Shown here: positions 21,585-29,855 of the stretch, piece after piece
How the letters are laid out: every line of letters begins with the position of its first letter
How positions within the stretch are numbered: position 1 is the stretch's first letter
Notes under the pieces: generated by a model
The model's database searches: none
Told to the model about the DNA's origin: nothing
What the model saw: only the letters and a program-made list of their open reading frames with translations
Program-made: the position numbers and the translations under genes
NCBI GenBank assembly: GCA_000466585.1
Contig: KE993509.1
Span: forward strand, 159,526-189,380
From: Clostridiales bacterium oral taxon 876 str. F0540
Lineage (GTDB): Bacteria > Bacillota > Clostridia > Clostridiales > Clostridiaceae
DNA: 29,855 bases
Direction of reading: 5' to 3'

Positions 21585-22487
21585 CTATCTCGAAACCTTC
21601 ATATCTGAAACTGGTATATAATTAAGTTTTTCCACTAATGACTTTGCTTCATTGCTCACCATATAATCTAAGAAAGCTTTTGCAATTTCTTTTGGCTCAC
21701 CTTTTGTATACATATGTTCATAAGACCAAATTGGATATTTGCCACTTGTTATACTGTCTTTATTTGCATCTACATTGTCAAGCTTTAAAACTTTTATATC
21801 TTTTCTGACATCTTGTGTTAAATATGAAAGTGCTAAATACCCTATTGCTCCATCTGTAGTCTGTATTGCCTTCTTGACAGCTCCACTTGAGTCTTCTTGA
21901 AGTGCAGTTCCTTCTGCTTCATCTTTTCCATCCAAAGCATATTTCTTAAAAGTAGCTCTTGTTCCGGAAGACTTTGGTCTGTTAATTAGTTGAATTTTAA
22001 CATCGTCTCCTCCAACCTCTTTCCAATTTGTAACTTGTCCTGTGAATATTTTTATTACATCTGCTTTACTTAAGTTATCAACCTTAACTTTGTTGTTTAC
22101 AACAACTGCAAAACCAACAACTGCTACTTTATGATCAACCAATGTCTTTGCCTCTTCAGGTTTTAATTTTTCTTCTGCAAATATATCAGAATTTCCTATT
22201 TCTACATTGCCTTGCAATACTTGAGTAAGTCCCGTACCGCTTCCCCCTCCTTGTACGTTGACAGTAGCTCCTGGATTAGCATCGGTAAACATCTTTGCTA
22301 CTTGCTCTGCTAAAGGTTGTAAAGCTGTTGATCCTGATGCTGTAATACTTCCTGATAATTCTTTCTTAGTTGATGATTGGTTTGTATTTCCACCTTGCTC
22401 AGCCTTATTTCCACATCCTGCAAATGTACCGGCTACTACTGCAATTGCTAAGCCTGCAACCATTGTTCTAAAATTTCTTGACTTCAT
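21585..22487 (-). CDS. pstS: Phosphate-binding lipoprotein PstS
   Basis: A 300-residue lipoprotein anchored outside the membrane that captures phosphate for PstCAB. The signal peptide ends with the lipobox FAGC at Cys25. The binding-domain motifs GSTALQPL and QGGGSGTGLTQVLQG, and NRPKSSGTRATF, supply phosphate ligands. GGAGG lies nine bases before the ATG at 22487. It is the first gene of the operon pstS-pstC-pstA-pstB-phoU. The upstream DNA holds a five-unit TTAAN array (22551-22597), which points to phosphate control. Confidence 0.96.
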   Translation of the reverse strand: MKSRNFRTMVAGLAIAVVAGTFAGCGNKAEQGGNTNQSSTKKELSGSITASGSTALQPLAEQVAKMFTDANPGATVNVQGGGSGTGLTQVLQGNVEIGNSDIFAEEKLKPEEAKTLVDHKVAVVGFAVVVNNKVKVDNLSKADVIKIFTGQVTNWKEVGGDDVKIQLINRPKSSGTRATFKKYALDGKDEAEGTALQEDSSGAVKKAIQTTDGAIGYLALSYLTQDVRKDIKVLKLDNVDANKDSITSGKYPIWSYEHMYTKGEPKEIAKAFLDYMVSNEAKSLVEKLNYIPVSDMKVSR

Positions 22488-22550
22488 TTATTAAAACCTC
22501 CATTCATTATCTCCACTTAGTTTCTACATTTTCTATTTTAACTATTCAAC

Positions 22551-22597
22551 ATTAATTCAGTATTATCTCAATGTTAATTAAACTTAACATAGTTTAA
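22551..22597 (-). promoter_or_regulatory. TTAAN repeat array upstream of pstS (Pho-box-like)
   Basis: On the minus strand: TTAAA (22593-22597), TTAAG (22583-22587), TTAAC (22573-22577), ATAAT (22562-22566) and TTAAT (22551-22555), spaced 10, 10, 11 and 11 bases. PhoP of Bacillus binds TTAACA-type repeats at this spacing. A -10 is not sharply defined downstream. Confidence 0.5.
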
Positions 22598-22614
22598 GTT
22601 TAGGCATAATAAAT

Positions 22615-22646
22615 AAAAAAGGAAGTCTTTATAAGACTTCCTTTTT
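22615..22646 (-). terminator. Terminator of the CorC/CNNM-type gene
   Basis: GGAAGTCTT (22621-22629) pairs with AAGACTTCC (22633-22641), flanked by A6 and T5. It is adjacent to the stop at 22647 and separates this gene from the pst promoter. Confidence 0.88.
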
Positions 22647-23972
22647 CTACTGCATACAAATCTTTAATAATTCTATTCTTTTTTCGTTTATCTTTTCGAC
22701 TTTTATGACTAAGTTCTCATATTCAACTACAGGCTCCTCATTTTCCTTAGGTATACTCCCTAATAGATCGATGACAAATCCTCCTACAGTATCAAAATGC
22801 TCAGATGGCAGATTAATGCTAAGCTTCTCATTTATTTCATCAATTCCAACCATACCGTTTACTATATAAGTTGAATTATCCATCTTCTGAATATATTCAC
22901 TTGATTCATAATCCTCGTCATACTCATCAAATATATTACCCATAACCTCTTCAATTAAATCTTCTATTGTAACTATACCTGAAAAGCCGCCATATTCATC
23001 AATCAAAATTGCCATATGATTTTTACTCTTTTGAAGTTCTCTAAACAATATATCAATATTTTTAGTTTCAGGAACAAAGTACGCCTGTCTAAGCAAATCT
23101 CTTACACATATCTCTTCAGGCTTAGTTTCAGTTATAGCAATAAATAAATCCTTCATAAAAAGAATACCTATAATATTATCTGTTTCATCTTCATATACTG
23201 GTATTCTTGAATACTGCTCCTCTAAAACCTTATCTATAATCTCCTTTACCGGAGTCTCTATATCCAGAGTAAACACATTAGTTCTTGGAGTCATTATTTC
23301 CTTAGCTAAAGTATTGTCAAATTCGAAGATCCCATCGATCATCTCTTTCTCTGTTTCATTTAAAACTCCGTTTTCTTCCCCTACATCAATCATCATTCTT
23401 ATTTCTTCCTCAGTTACTTCCTCTTCTGTGTCTTCATTTTTTACATTAAAAATACGCCCAAAAAAATTAGTGGAAGCTGTAAGAACCTTGACAAAAGGAA
23501 GAGTTATCTTAGAAATAACTAGAATCGGCCTTGCTACAAACATAGCAATGCCCTCAGAATTTTGAAGAGCTATTCTCTTAGGCAGCAGCTCTCCTAAAAC
23601 TAAAGTAAAGAAAGAAAGTATAATTGTTACGAGAATTAAAGAAATCTCATCGCTTGCTCCTGCTATAATAGTAATCCCTATCTTATCTATAAACTTTGCC
23701 AGATATTGAGAAATACTTACAGCAGCAGAAGCACTGGCTAAAAAGCCCGCCAAGGTTATACCAACTTGTATGGTTGCTAAAAATTTACTTGGCTCTTCTA
23801 AGAGTTTGATTAGTAATTTTGCTTTTTTGTTTCCTTCATTAGCCATATAATTTATTTTAGTCTTATTTAGAGAAATCACAGCTATTTCACTAGCAGCAAA
23901 AAAAGCATTGATTAAAACTAAAATAAAAATAAAAAACATCTGAAGCAAAATACTATCAGGCTCACTTTCCAT
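22647..23972 (-). CDS. CNNM/CorC-type membrane protein (HlyC/CorC family)
   Basis: A 441-residue membrane protein. An N-terminal DUF21/CNNM domain (about 5-185) has four helices with the family segment INAFFAASEIAVISLNKTKI. A CBS-pair (about 205-330) includes DNTLAKEIMTPRTNVFTLD and a second CBS domain, and the C-terminal CorC_HlyC domain (about 350-435) has GFVIDLLGSIPKE. Relatives are often annotated as hemolysins but several act in magnesium export or tolerance, which is the likelier role. An ATG 13 codons upstream (24011) has no ribosome site, while GGGGGA precedes the ATG at 23972. The gene is monocistronic. Confidence 0.9.
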   Translation of the reverse strand: MESEPDSILLQMFFIFILVLINAFFAASEIAVISLNKTKINYMANEGNKKAKLLIKLLEEPSKFLATIQVGITLAGFLASASAAVSISQYLAKFIDKIGITIIAGASDEISLILVTIILSFFTLVLGELLPKRIALQNSEGIAMFVARPILVISKITLPFVKVLTASTNFFGRIFNVKNEDTEEEVTEEEIRMMIDVGEENGVLNETEKEMIDGIFEFDNTLAKEIMTPRTNVFTLDIETPVKEIIDKVLEEQYSRIPVYEDETDNIIGILFMKDLFIAITETKPEEICVRDLLRQAYFVPETKNIDILFRELQKSKNHMAILIDEYGGFSGIVTIEDLIEEVMGNIFDEYDEDYESSEYIQKMDNSTYIVNGMVGIDEINEKLSINLPSEHFDTVGGFVIDLLGSIPKENEEPVVEYENLVIKVEKINEKRIELLKICMQ

Positions 23973-24092
23973 TAAAAAAATTCCCCCTAACCAAATTAAA
24001 AAATCATTCATTAATTAGTTATATAATTTATAAGTAAAATTATACCACAAACTTATTTGTTTTGCTAAGTTAAAAAAAGTCTATAAAACGCA

Positions 24093-25421
24093 TTATAATG
24101 CCATCGGTATTGAAAACCAAATACATAATCCGCCTTTTTCTTTGTTAAAGGCGCCAATTTCTCCTTCATGCTTATCTATAATATCTTTACATATTGCAAG
24201 TCCAAGCCCTGTTCCGCCTTTTTCCCTAGACCTTGAGCCGTCAACTCTATAAAACCTATCGAATATTCTACTTATTTGTTCCTCTGGTACGCCGCAACCA
24301 TTATCACATATTTCTACTTTTATTTTCTTATTATATACCTTACAGGTTATATTAATAATGCAATTATCATCACAATATTTTAAAGAATTCTGGATAATGT
24401 TCCAGAAAACCCTCTTAATTTTCATTTTATCCAAACTAATAAGAACACTGTCATCTATGCTACCTTCATAGTTTAAAATACTGCCTCTATGCTCTACTTC
24501 CTTCCTAATTTCTTCTTTTATATCATCAATATATTCTTTAAAACTTACTTTCACTTTATTATATTTAAAATCTTGACGGATGCTCCCATAGTCCTCTAAT
24601 TCTTCTGCAATATTTTTCAGATCATTTGCCCTTCTTAATATAGTGTTATAATATTCAACCTTCTTTGTTTCTTCTACTTTATTCTCAACCAATCTTTTTG
24701 AATATCCTATAATTGATGTAAGCGGAGTTTTTATATCATGAGATATGGCCTGTACTAGCTCTTGTTGACTTTCCTCAGAATTTTTTAATCTCCTGCCCAT
24801 ATCTTCAAAATTTCTGCATAAAAGTCCAAACTCGTCCTCACTATAATATGGTATTTCTACTACTGTATTGCCATAATTCATATTATTTATTGCCTTACTT
24901 AGCTTCCTTAGAGGATTGGCTAAAATTCTATACACAGAATAAAGCGTCAAAGCCCCAAATAATAATATAACTACTGTGACTATTACTCGTATTCTTTTTT
25001 GACCTAAACCAGCATCTATATTATTAATTTTAGCTGGAAAATACCCATATACTATATAGCTTAATTTACCTGAGGCTTTAACATAACCTTGTTCCATAAT
25101 AACGTTGTCCTGCTTTATTGGACTTGGGGTAGAAAAAATTAATTCCCCGTCGGTATTTTTTACTTCAAAACTCACGTTATATTTTTTAGAATAAGTGCTT
25201 AAAGTTTTTTCTGCTCTCTCAGGTCTAAGGGGATATTTTTGAACAGCATTCACTGCTTCCTGCAAGATTACCTGTCTTTTATTTTCCTGCTGATTTATTT
25301 CTGTAATAATACGTTTTACAACAACCTGCCTATAAAAAGCTCCAATTAAAATTATTTGAACTATAAAACCTATTAATAATATAGCAGTAATTTTTTGATA
25401 AATACTTTTCATATTATTCAC
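24093..25421 (-). CDS. Sensor histidine kinase of a second two-component system
   Basis: A 442-residue membrane kinase. Membrane segments at about 11-30 and 144-164 enclose an extracellular domain of about 110 residues. A HAMP linker (about 165-218) leads to HisKA with His228 in AISHDIKTPLTSI, then the ATPase domain with IQNSLKYC, DNGCGVP and GGTGLGLAI. There is no PAS domain, so it does not look like a typical PhoR despite the nearby pst operon. The start overlaps the end of the response regulator by eight bases. The signal is unknown. A terminator was not evident downstream. Confidence 0.9.
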   Translation of the reverse strand: MNNMKSIYQKITAILLIGFIVQIILIGAFYRQVVVKRIITEINQQENKRQVILQEAVNAVQKYPLRPERAEKTLSTYSKKYNVSFEVKNTDGELIFSTPSPIKQDNVIMEQGYVKASGKLSYIVYGYFPAKINNIDAGLGQKRIRVIVTVVILLFGALTLYSVYRILANPLRKLSKAINNMNYGNTVVEIPYYSEDEFGLLCRNFEDMGRRLKNSEESQQELVQAISHDIKTPLTSIIGYSKRLVENKVEETKKVEYYNTILRRANDLKNIAEELEDYGSIRQDFKYNKVKVSFKEYIDDIKEEIRKEVEHRGSILNYEGSIDDSVLISLDKMKIKRVFWNIIQNSLKYCDDNCIINITCKVYNKKIKVEICDNGCGVPEEQISRIFDRFYRVDGSRSREKGGTGLGLAICKDIIDKHEGEIGAFNKEKGGLCIWFSIPMAL

Positions 25422-26103
25422 CTACGAATTTATATCCTACTCCCCAAATGGTTTTAATATATCGTCCATCATTATCTATCTTTTCTCTAAGCTTTTTTAT
25501 ATGAACTGTTACTGTGTTGATATCACCATAATCATCATATCCCCACACCCCGTCATATATCTGTTCTCTTGTTAATACTCTATTCGGATTTTCCATCATA
25601 TAGCATAATATTTGAAATTCTCTTGTTGATAAATCCACTCTTAGTCCATTTAGTACTACTTCAAAGGAATTCTTGTTTATTTGTATACCATCATATTTAA
25701 TTATTTCCGCATTTTTTGAATTTGAAGTATGTATTCTTTCCTGTCTTCGTAAATGAGCTTTTACTCTTGAAACCAGTTCATTATCATCAAAAGGCTTAGT
25801 AATATAATCATCTGCTCCAAGTTCAAAGCCTATTACTTTATCAACGCTTTTATTTTTGGCACTTAAAAATATTATGGGAATGTCAACATCATCCCGTATT
25901 TTTTTACATATTTGAAGTCCGTCTACATCTGGAAGCATAATGTCAAGTATTATAAGATGATACCTATTATTTTTAATTTTTCTTAAGGCTGTTCCACCAT
26001 CATTAGCATTCTCGACAATAAAGCCTTCATCTGATAAAATATCAGTTACTAAATTAACTATATCCTTGTCATCATCTACTATGAGTATCTTATATTTTTC
26101 CAT
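25414..26103 (-). CDS. OmpR/PhoB-family response regulator of the second two-component system
   Basis: A 229-residue regulator. The receiver (about 1-118) has IVDDDKD, phospho-acceptor Asp54 in LIILDIMLPD and Lys in ITKPFDD. The winged helix (about 130-228) has LSTREFQILCYMM and NTVTVHIKKLREKID. An ATG eight codons upstream (26127) lacks a ribosome site; GGAGG lies six bases before the ATG at 26103. It is co-transcribed with the kinase. The gene lies 62 bases downstream of mntH's terminator-like hairpin. It is a second candidate for binding the paired CTTCATA boxes. Confidence 0.92.
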   Translation of the reverse strand: MEKYKILIVDDDKDIVNLVTDILSDEGFIVENANDGGTALRKIKNNRYHLIILDIMLPDVDGLQICKKIRDDVDIPIIFLSAKNKSVDKVIGFELGADDYITKPFDDNELVSRVKAHLRRQERIHTSNSKNAEIIKYDGIQINKNSFEVVLNGLRVDLSTREFQILCYMMENPNRVLTREQIYDGVWGYDDYGDINTVTVHIKKLREKIDNDGRYIKTIWGVGYKFVGE

Positions 26104-26178
26104 AGCGTTCCTCCAAACATTAATCATATAAATAATTATACCCTAATTTTGTGTACAAACAATGAATAATTATAACAA

Positions 26179-26206
26179 AATAAGCTACCTATACTAAGTA
26201 GCTTAT
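26179..26206 (-). terminator. Hairpin overlapping the end of the Nramp gene
   Basis: AATAAGCTAC (26179-26188) pairs with GTAGCTTATT (26197-26206 region), the latter encoding the last codons of the transporter. On the minus strand TTTTGTTATAATT follows. It is a modest AT-rich stem. Confidence 0.55.
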
Positions 26207-27469
26207 TAATAATGCAATATTCAATATTGTAACAATAATACCTATAACCCATAATGCAATATTATCGGCTAGGCTGTTTGCATATTTACCCATAACCTTT
26301 TTTGAAGAAGTAAGGTATATTTGAAGAAATATTGTAAACGGAAGCTGTATACTTAAGAGCATTTGTGAAACAACAAGTCCGCTGAATGGATTTTTAATAA
26401 AAAATATTACAATAGCAGCTACAATTAGGGTCAAACCTACTCCCATCTTTGTGTGGCTGTCTCTTATATCATAAGGCTCTCCATAAAGTCCTGCAAATAT
26501 AGATCCGCCCGCCATTCCTGCAGTCACACTTGAAGATAAACCTGCAAATAAAAGCGCTAAAGCAAATACTATAGATGCGGTATTTCCAAGAAGAGGCTTA
26601 AGCATGTTTTGTGCCTGATCTAAAGCCGTAACTTGAATTCCATGTGAAAAGAAAGTTGAAGCTGCGATTAGAATCATAGCACTGTTTATTGCCCATCCAA
26701 TTACCATAGATAAAAGAGTATCCGCGAATTCATACTTCAATTGCTTATTAATAACTTCCTCATTTTCAAGATTCCATTGTCTGCTCTGTATTATCTCTGA
26801 ATGAAGAAAAAGATTGTGAGGCATTACTACTGCGCCTAAAACGCTCATTATTACAGGTAAAGACCCTTTAGGTATAGAAGGTTTAAGCCATCCGATTACA
26901 GCTTCTTTCCAAGGAATATGAACCAGCGTAAGTTCAAAGATAAAGGAAAGTCCTATAAGTGAAACAAAGCCTATAATCCATTTTTCTAACTTTTTATATG
27001 AATTTGCATAAAGCATCCATATTACAACTGCAGTTGATATAACAGCTCCAATTTTTAACGGCAATCCAAACAACATATTCAGTGCTATTGAAGCGCCCAG
27101 TATTTCGGCCATTGCAGTAGATACAGCTGCAAGCATAGCTGATATTAAAGTTATTCTTGCTACCTTTTTGTTTAGGTGTATTGTAGCAGCTTCCGATAAG
27201 CATAGACCTGATGCAATGCCTAAGTGAGCTGCATTATGCTGAAGTACTATAAGCATTATTGTAGACAATGTAACCATCCATAGAAGCTTATACCCATAAT
27301 CTCCTCCAGCAGAAACATTTGAAGCCCAGTTACCTGGATCAATAAATCCAACAGTAACCAAAAGGCCGGGGCCTATATATTTTATAAAATCTAATGCCAT
27401 GAGCTGAGGCTTATATTCTCCATCAAAATGCCTCTTTATATTAAATAGTTCAAGTCCTTTCTTTGCCAA
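26189..27469 (-). CDS. mntH: Nramp-family Mn(II)/divalent-metal transporter MntH
   Basis: A 426-residue proton-coupled importer of manganese and other divalent metals, with about eleven helices. The two metal-binding unwound motifs are intact: DPGN in TM1 (GFIDPGNWASN) and AxxMPHN in TM6 (GAVVMPHNLFLHS). The Met marks the canonical transition-metal type. An ATG nine codons upstream (27496) has no ribosome site; the TTG at 27469 has GGGGGG six bases before it and is the likelier start. A 25-base AT-only palindrome (27590-27614) lies upstream of a TATAAT (27566-27571) and may be the operator of a metal regulator. The gene is probably transcribed alone. Confidence 0.92.
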   Translation of the reverse strand: MAKKGLELFNIKRHFDGEYKPQLMALDFIKYIGPGLLVTVGFIDPGNWASNVSAGGDYGYKLLWMVTLSTIMLIVLQHNAAHLGIASGLCLSEAATIHLNKKVARITLISAMLAAVSTAMAEILGASIALNMLFGLPLKIGAVISTAVVIWMLYANSYKKLEKWIIGFVSLIGLSFIFELTLVHIPWKEAVIGWLKPSIPKGSLPVIMSVLGAVVMPHNLFLHSEIIQSRQWNLENEEVINKQLKYEFADTLLSMVIGWAINSAMILIAASTFFSHGIQVTALDQAQNMLKPLLGNTASIVFALALLFAGLSSSVTAGMAGGSIFAGLYGEPYDIRDSHTKMGVGLTLIVAAIVIFFIKNPFSGLVVSQMLLSIQLPFTIFLQIYLTSSKKVMGKYANSLADNIALWVIGIIVTILNIALLISYLV

Positions 27470-27589
27470 ATTGATCCCCCCTATATTCCATATCATAGCA
27501 TAAAAGCAAACAAATTCAACATTGTCTTATTCATTATTAGTGTTAAGTATCTTTTTTAAACTAATATTATAGCTTTCAGTACTTAATCC

Positions 27590-27614
27590 AATAATATTAT
27601 ACTATAATATTATT
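27590..27614. promoter_or_regulatory. 25-base perfect palindrome upstream of mntH
   Basis: AATAATATTATA (27590-27601), C, TATAATATTATT (27603-27614). On the minus strand it ends at the expected -35 of the TATAAT at 27566-27571. Fur- and DtxR-type metal regulators bind AT-rich odd palindromes, but this is not a textbook Fur, PerR or MntR box. The remaining 27470-27635 shows nothing else. Confidence 0.4.
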
Positions 27615-27635
27615 AATTTGGATAATAATTCTTAT

Positions 27636-28136
27636 CTAATCTAAAATTTTTTCAATAACGTCGTATAGATTTTTCCCATTAACATCTGCTTCAGAATTTA
27701 TTTTGCCTATTTTAGCAGTTTTACAGCCTGCTGCAATTCCTGCTTGAATATCTGTATCCATATCACCTATCATCCAGCTGCTCGCTAAATTTATATCATA
27801 TTTTTTAGCTAAGTTCAAAATCATACCTGGTTTTGGCTTTCTGCACTTTGAGTTTTTATAATAATCTGGGCAATATGATATTTCTTTAAAACTACAGTAT
27901 TCCTTTAAATCCTCTTCAAGTTTTTTATGTATCTTGTCTAAGTCTTCAGAACTAAAATGGCCAAGTTCTATACCACCTTGATTTGTCACTATAAATAAAT
28001 CATAACCAGCTTTTTGGGCTTTATTTAGAGCTTCTCCAACACCATCATAAATAATTAAATCTTCAGGCACATTTACCGGCTTTTTTGAATTGTCATTTAT
28101 AACACCATCTCTATCTAAAAAAATTGCTCTATTCAA
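27636..28136 (-). CDS. HAD-IIIA small-molecule phosphatase (GmhB/HisB-N-like)
   Basis: A 166-residue cytosolic phosphatase of the HAD-IIIA class with FLDRDGVIN (Asp8 and Asp10), IVTNQGG (49-55), CRKPKPGM (98-105) and IGDMDTDIQAG (123-133). GmhB enzymes, which act on heptose bisphosphate, have a four-ligand zinc loop CxH...CxC before RKP. Here only Cys89 and Cys98 are in place, with Asp91 where His is usual and no fourth Cys, so zinc binding is doubtful. A Gram-positive without lipopolysaccharide may use it on another sugar phosphate. It has its own gap on both sides and is probably monocistronic. The substrate is not predictable. Confidence 0.85.
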   Translation of the reverse strand: MNRAIFLDRDGVINDNSKKPVNVPEDLIIYDGVGEALNKAQKAGYDLFIVTNQGGIELGHFSSEDLDKIHKKLEEDLKEYCSFKEISYCPDYYKNSKCRKPKPGMILNLAKKYDINLASSWMIGDMDTDIQAGIAAGCKTAKIGKINSEADVNGKNLYDVIEKILD

Positions 28137-28202
28137 TTTAGCACCACCTTTAGTATTATTGTGTTATTAGCTTTTTCTTAAGAAACTTAAATTATTACAA
28201 AA

Positions 28203-28228
28203 AACCTCTGTGCAAAAGCACAGAGGTT
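28203..28228 (-). terminator. Terminator of the PepD-type dipeptidase gene
   Basis: AACCTCTGTGC (28203-28213), AAAA loop, GCACAGAGGTT (28218-28228), followed by TTTTTGTAATAATTT on the minus strand. It lies 10 bases after the stop at 28239. Confidence 0.9.
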
Positions 28229-28238
28229 AAAAGCTTAT

Positions 28239-29693
28239 TTATTTCATTTCCTTAAGAACTTCTACAAGGTAATCCCACATTCTCTGAGTTGAAGATATGC
28301 TTATGTGTTCTTCCGGAGTATGAACATCGTAAAGATTTGGTCCAAAAGATATCATATCAATTTCTCCAAATTTTTCTTTAAACAGTCCACACTCAACCCC
28401 AGCATGAATAGCTACGATCTCAGGATCTGTTCCGTTCATATCTTTATATACTTTTTCAAATACTTTTCTAAGTTTTGAATTAGCATCATATTGCCAATCA
28501 GGATAATCTGATTGAGTAGAGAACCTTGCACCCATTGCTTCTGCAATTACTTTTGTTTGGTCAACAGCGTCATATTTTAAACTCTTAACTGAGCTTCTTG
28601 TAGCACTGTCATAATGTACTTCATTCTCAACTGTTGTCACAACTCCAAGATTTGTTGAGCTTTGAACCAAATCTTTTATTTCCATGCTCATAGTCTGAAT
28701 TCCATTTGGATAAGCAAATAATAGTTCAACAGCCTTCTTTGTACTTTCTTTTGAAAATACTTTATCAAACTTGCTGTTTAAAGCTTCAAATTGTACATTA
28801 ACATCTGCATCTGAAACCTTAAATTCATTTTTAAATATTTTGCTCCATTCTTCTACCTTAGCTTTTACTACTTCAAGATCAGCCTTATCTAGTGCTATTA
28901 CAGCGTCTGATTCACGTGGAATCGCATTATTTTTTGCTCCACCGTTTAAAGATACTAACTGGAAGTCTATTGTGCTAAGAACATCATGTAGTATACGACC
29001 CATAAGTTTATTGGAGTTTCCTCTTCCCTTATGTATTTCCATACCAGAGTGTCCGCCTTTTAAGCCTCTTATTCTTATTACAGCATAAGCCTCTTGATTT
29101 GAGTTTTCCCAGTTTATGCTTAGAGCTGAAGTAGTTCTTACACCTCCAGCACAGCTAACCAATAGCTTTCCTTCTTCCTCTGAATCTATGTTAATTAACA
29201 TTCTTCCATTTAAATGTTCTGGATTCAATGCCATTGCTCCACTCATACCTGTTTCTTCATCAGTAGTTACTAATACCTCTACTGGAGGATGAGGAATATC
29301 CTTTGAAGCAAGAAGAGCCATTGCATAAGCTATAGCAATTCCATTATCTGCTCCTAGAGTTGTTCCTGTAGCATAAATCATATCTCCTTCAATTCTAAGC
29401 TTTAAAGGATCTTTATCAAAATCATGCTCAGTTCCCTGATTTTTTTCATTTACCATATCCATATGTCCTTGTAGGATAACTGTTGGAGCATTTTCATATC
29501 CTGAAGTTCCAGGCTTTTTAATGATAACGTTTAAAGCTTTATCCTGAATAACCTCTAAATTGTGCTCTTTTGCAAAAGCAACTAAATAATCGCTTATTCC
29601 TTTTTCATTCCCTGAGCCTCTTGGTATTTTTGTAATCTCCTCAAAATATTTAAAAACATCATTTGGTTTTAGGTCTTTTAAAACATTACTCAT
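28239..29693 (-). CDS. pepD: Aminoacyl-histidine dipeptidase (PepD), M20 family
   Basis: A 484-residue cytosolic metallopeptidase that cleaves Xaa-His and other dipeptides. Zinc ligands and catalytic residues of the M20 family are visible: GHMDMV, the bridging Asp in LGADNGIAIAY, and catalytic Glu with a ligand Glu in TTDEETGMSGA. Further motifs are GGHSGMEIHKGRGN and the C-terminal IHAGVECGLF and SFGPNLYDVHTPEE, all typical of PepD. Its normal length is about 480. A start four codons upstream (29705) directly abuts AAAGG; the ATG at 29693, with MSNVLKDLKP, fits the family better, though spacing is long (11 bases). The gene is single. The upstream DNA to the window end (29694-29855) is AT-rich with no clear promoter or gene. 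Confidence 0.94.
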   Translation of the reverse strand: MSNVLKDLKPNDVFKYFEEITKIPRGSGNEKGISDYLVAFAKEHNLEVIQDKALNVIIKKPGTSGYENAPTVILQGHMDMVNEKNQGTEHDFDKDPLKLRIEGDMIYATGTTLGADNGIAIAYAMALLASKDIPHPPVEVLVTTDEETGMSGAMALNPEHLNGRMLINIDSEEEGKLLVSCAGGVRTTSALSINWENSNQEAYAVIRIRGLKGGHSGMEIHKGRGNSNKLMGRILHDVLSTIDFQLVSLNGGAKNNAIPRESDAVIALDKADLEVVKAKVEEWSKIFKNEFKVSDADVNVQFEALNSKFDKVFSKESTKKAVELLFAYPNGIQTMSMEIKDLVQSSTNLGVVTTVENEVHYDSATRSSVKSLKYDAVDQTKVIAEAMGARFSTQSDYPDWQYDANSKLRKVFEKVYKDMNGTDPEIVAIHAGVECGLFKEKFGEIDMISFGPNLYDVHTPEEHISISSTQRMWDYLVEVLKEMK

Positions 29694-29855
29694 AAAATAA
29701 ACCATCCTTTCCTATTTGCCCCTAGTCTTATTTCAACATAAAGAGGCTTAAAAATCAAGTCTGCAATTTAAAATAATAAATTATTTTCTAAAAAATATTG
29801 TATGTTTATTTAATTAAACATATTCTTACAGTTTCAATCTATATTATAATATAAA

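Noticed and set aside
21541..21590. Possible c-di-GMP (GEMM) riboswitch, because of the CAGCCAGTCGGGGTAAC-like segment
   Set aside because: The conserved GACGCAAAGC core is absent and the orientation faces away from the pst genes. A simple hairpin explains it.
24093..26103. Naming the second two-component system phoP/phoR because it lies near pst
   Set aside because: The kinase has no PAS domain, a different gene lies between it and pst, and no Pho-type array precedes it. The link is only proximity.
1..29855. Mobile elements, prophage genes, CRISPR arrays, tRNA or rRNA genes
   Set aside because: No transposase, integrase or phage-like protein, no regularly spaced repeats and no recognisable structural RNA sequences were found on either strand.

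Overview
The window is AT-rich, densely coded bacterial DNA that reads as a low-GC Firmicute, most likely a Clostridium-type anaerobe. The signs are strong AGGAGG ribosome sites, TTGACA/TATAAT promoters, clostridial protein sequences and no aerobic respiratory genes. There are no rRNA or tRNA genes, insertion sequences, phage genes or CRISPR arrays. It looks like ordinary chromosome; its more unusual content is in the regulatory DNA and in a redox/sulfur section.

Layout. (1) 1-2400, minus strand: a CsoR-type copper sensor with its operator and the likely first codons of a downstream gene, a lipoprotein made of two copies of one domain, and a secreted NlpC/P60 cell-wall hydrolase. (2) 2400-2720: a gene-free region with two divergent promoters of the same unusual build. 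The rightward one leads into a short sequence that can fold as a pseudoknot and ends at a hairpin terminator, so it is a candidate small RNA. (3) 2720-8400: a LysR regulator, a carboxymuconolactone decarboxylase-like protein, an exported cytochrome b5-like lipoprotein with a four-histidine membrane cytochrome, a thioredoxin reductase-like flavoprotein, an ArsR repressor with a persulfide-sensor cysteine pair divergent from a YeiH-type anion exporter, and a cytosolic cytochrome b5-like protein. (4) 8500-9800: shikimate kinase and type I dehydroquinase, convergent, overlapping and sharing a hairpin. (5) 10068-12551: a four-domain CoA-disulfide reductase/rhodanese/TusA/DsrE protein.

(6) 12600-15200: a two-component system followed by a half-size EamA transporter. 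(7) 15400-18000: a Cof-type HAD phosphatase and a chemotaxis receptor. (8) 18100-22600: a complete pstSCAB-phoU phosphate-uptake operon with a TTAAN repeat array in its promoter. (9) 22600-29700: a CorC/CNNM-type membrane protein, a second two-component system, an Nramp manganese transporter, a small HAD-IIIA phosphatase and a PepD-type dipeptidase.

How it may work together (inference): the ArsR/YeiH pair, the CoA-disulfide reductase fusion and the flavoprotein look like a reactive-sulfur and thiol redox module, with the cytochromes as a possible membrane electron-transfer branch. The most novel observation is a promoter architecture, CTTCATA-N4-CTTCATA-N9-TATAAT, found three times within 1.4 kb. 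It precedes the lipoprotein, the wall hydrolase and the candidate small RNA, which suggests a small envelope regulon under an OmpR-type regulator.
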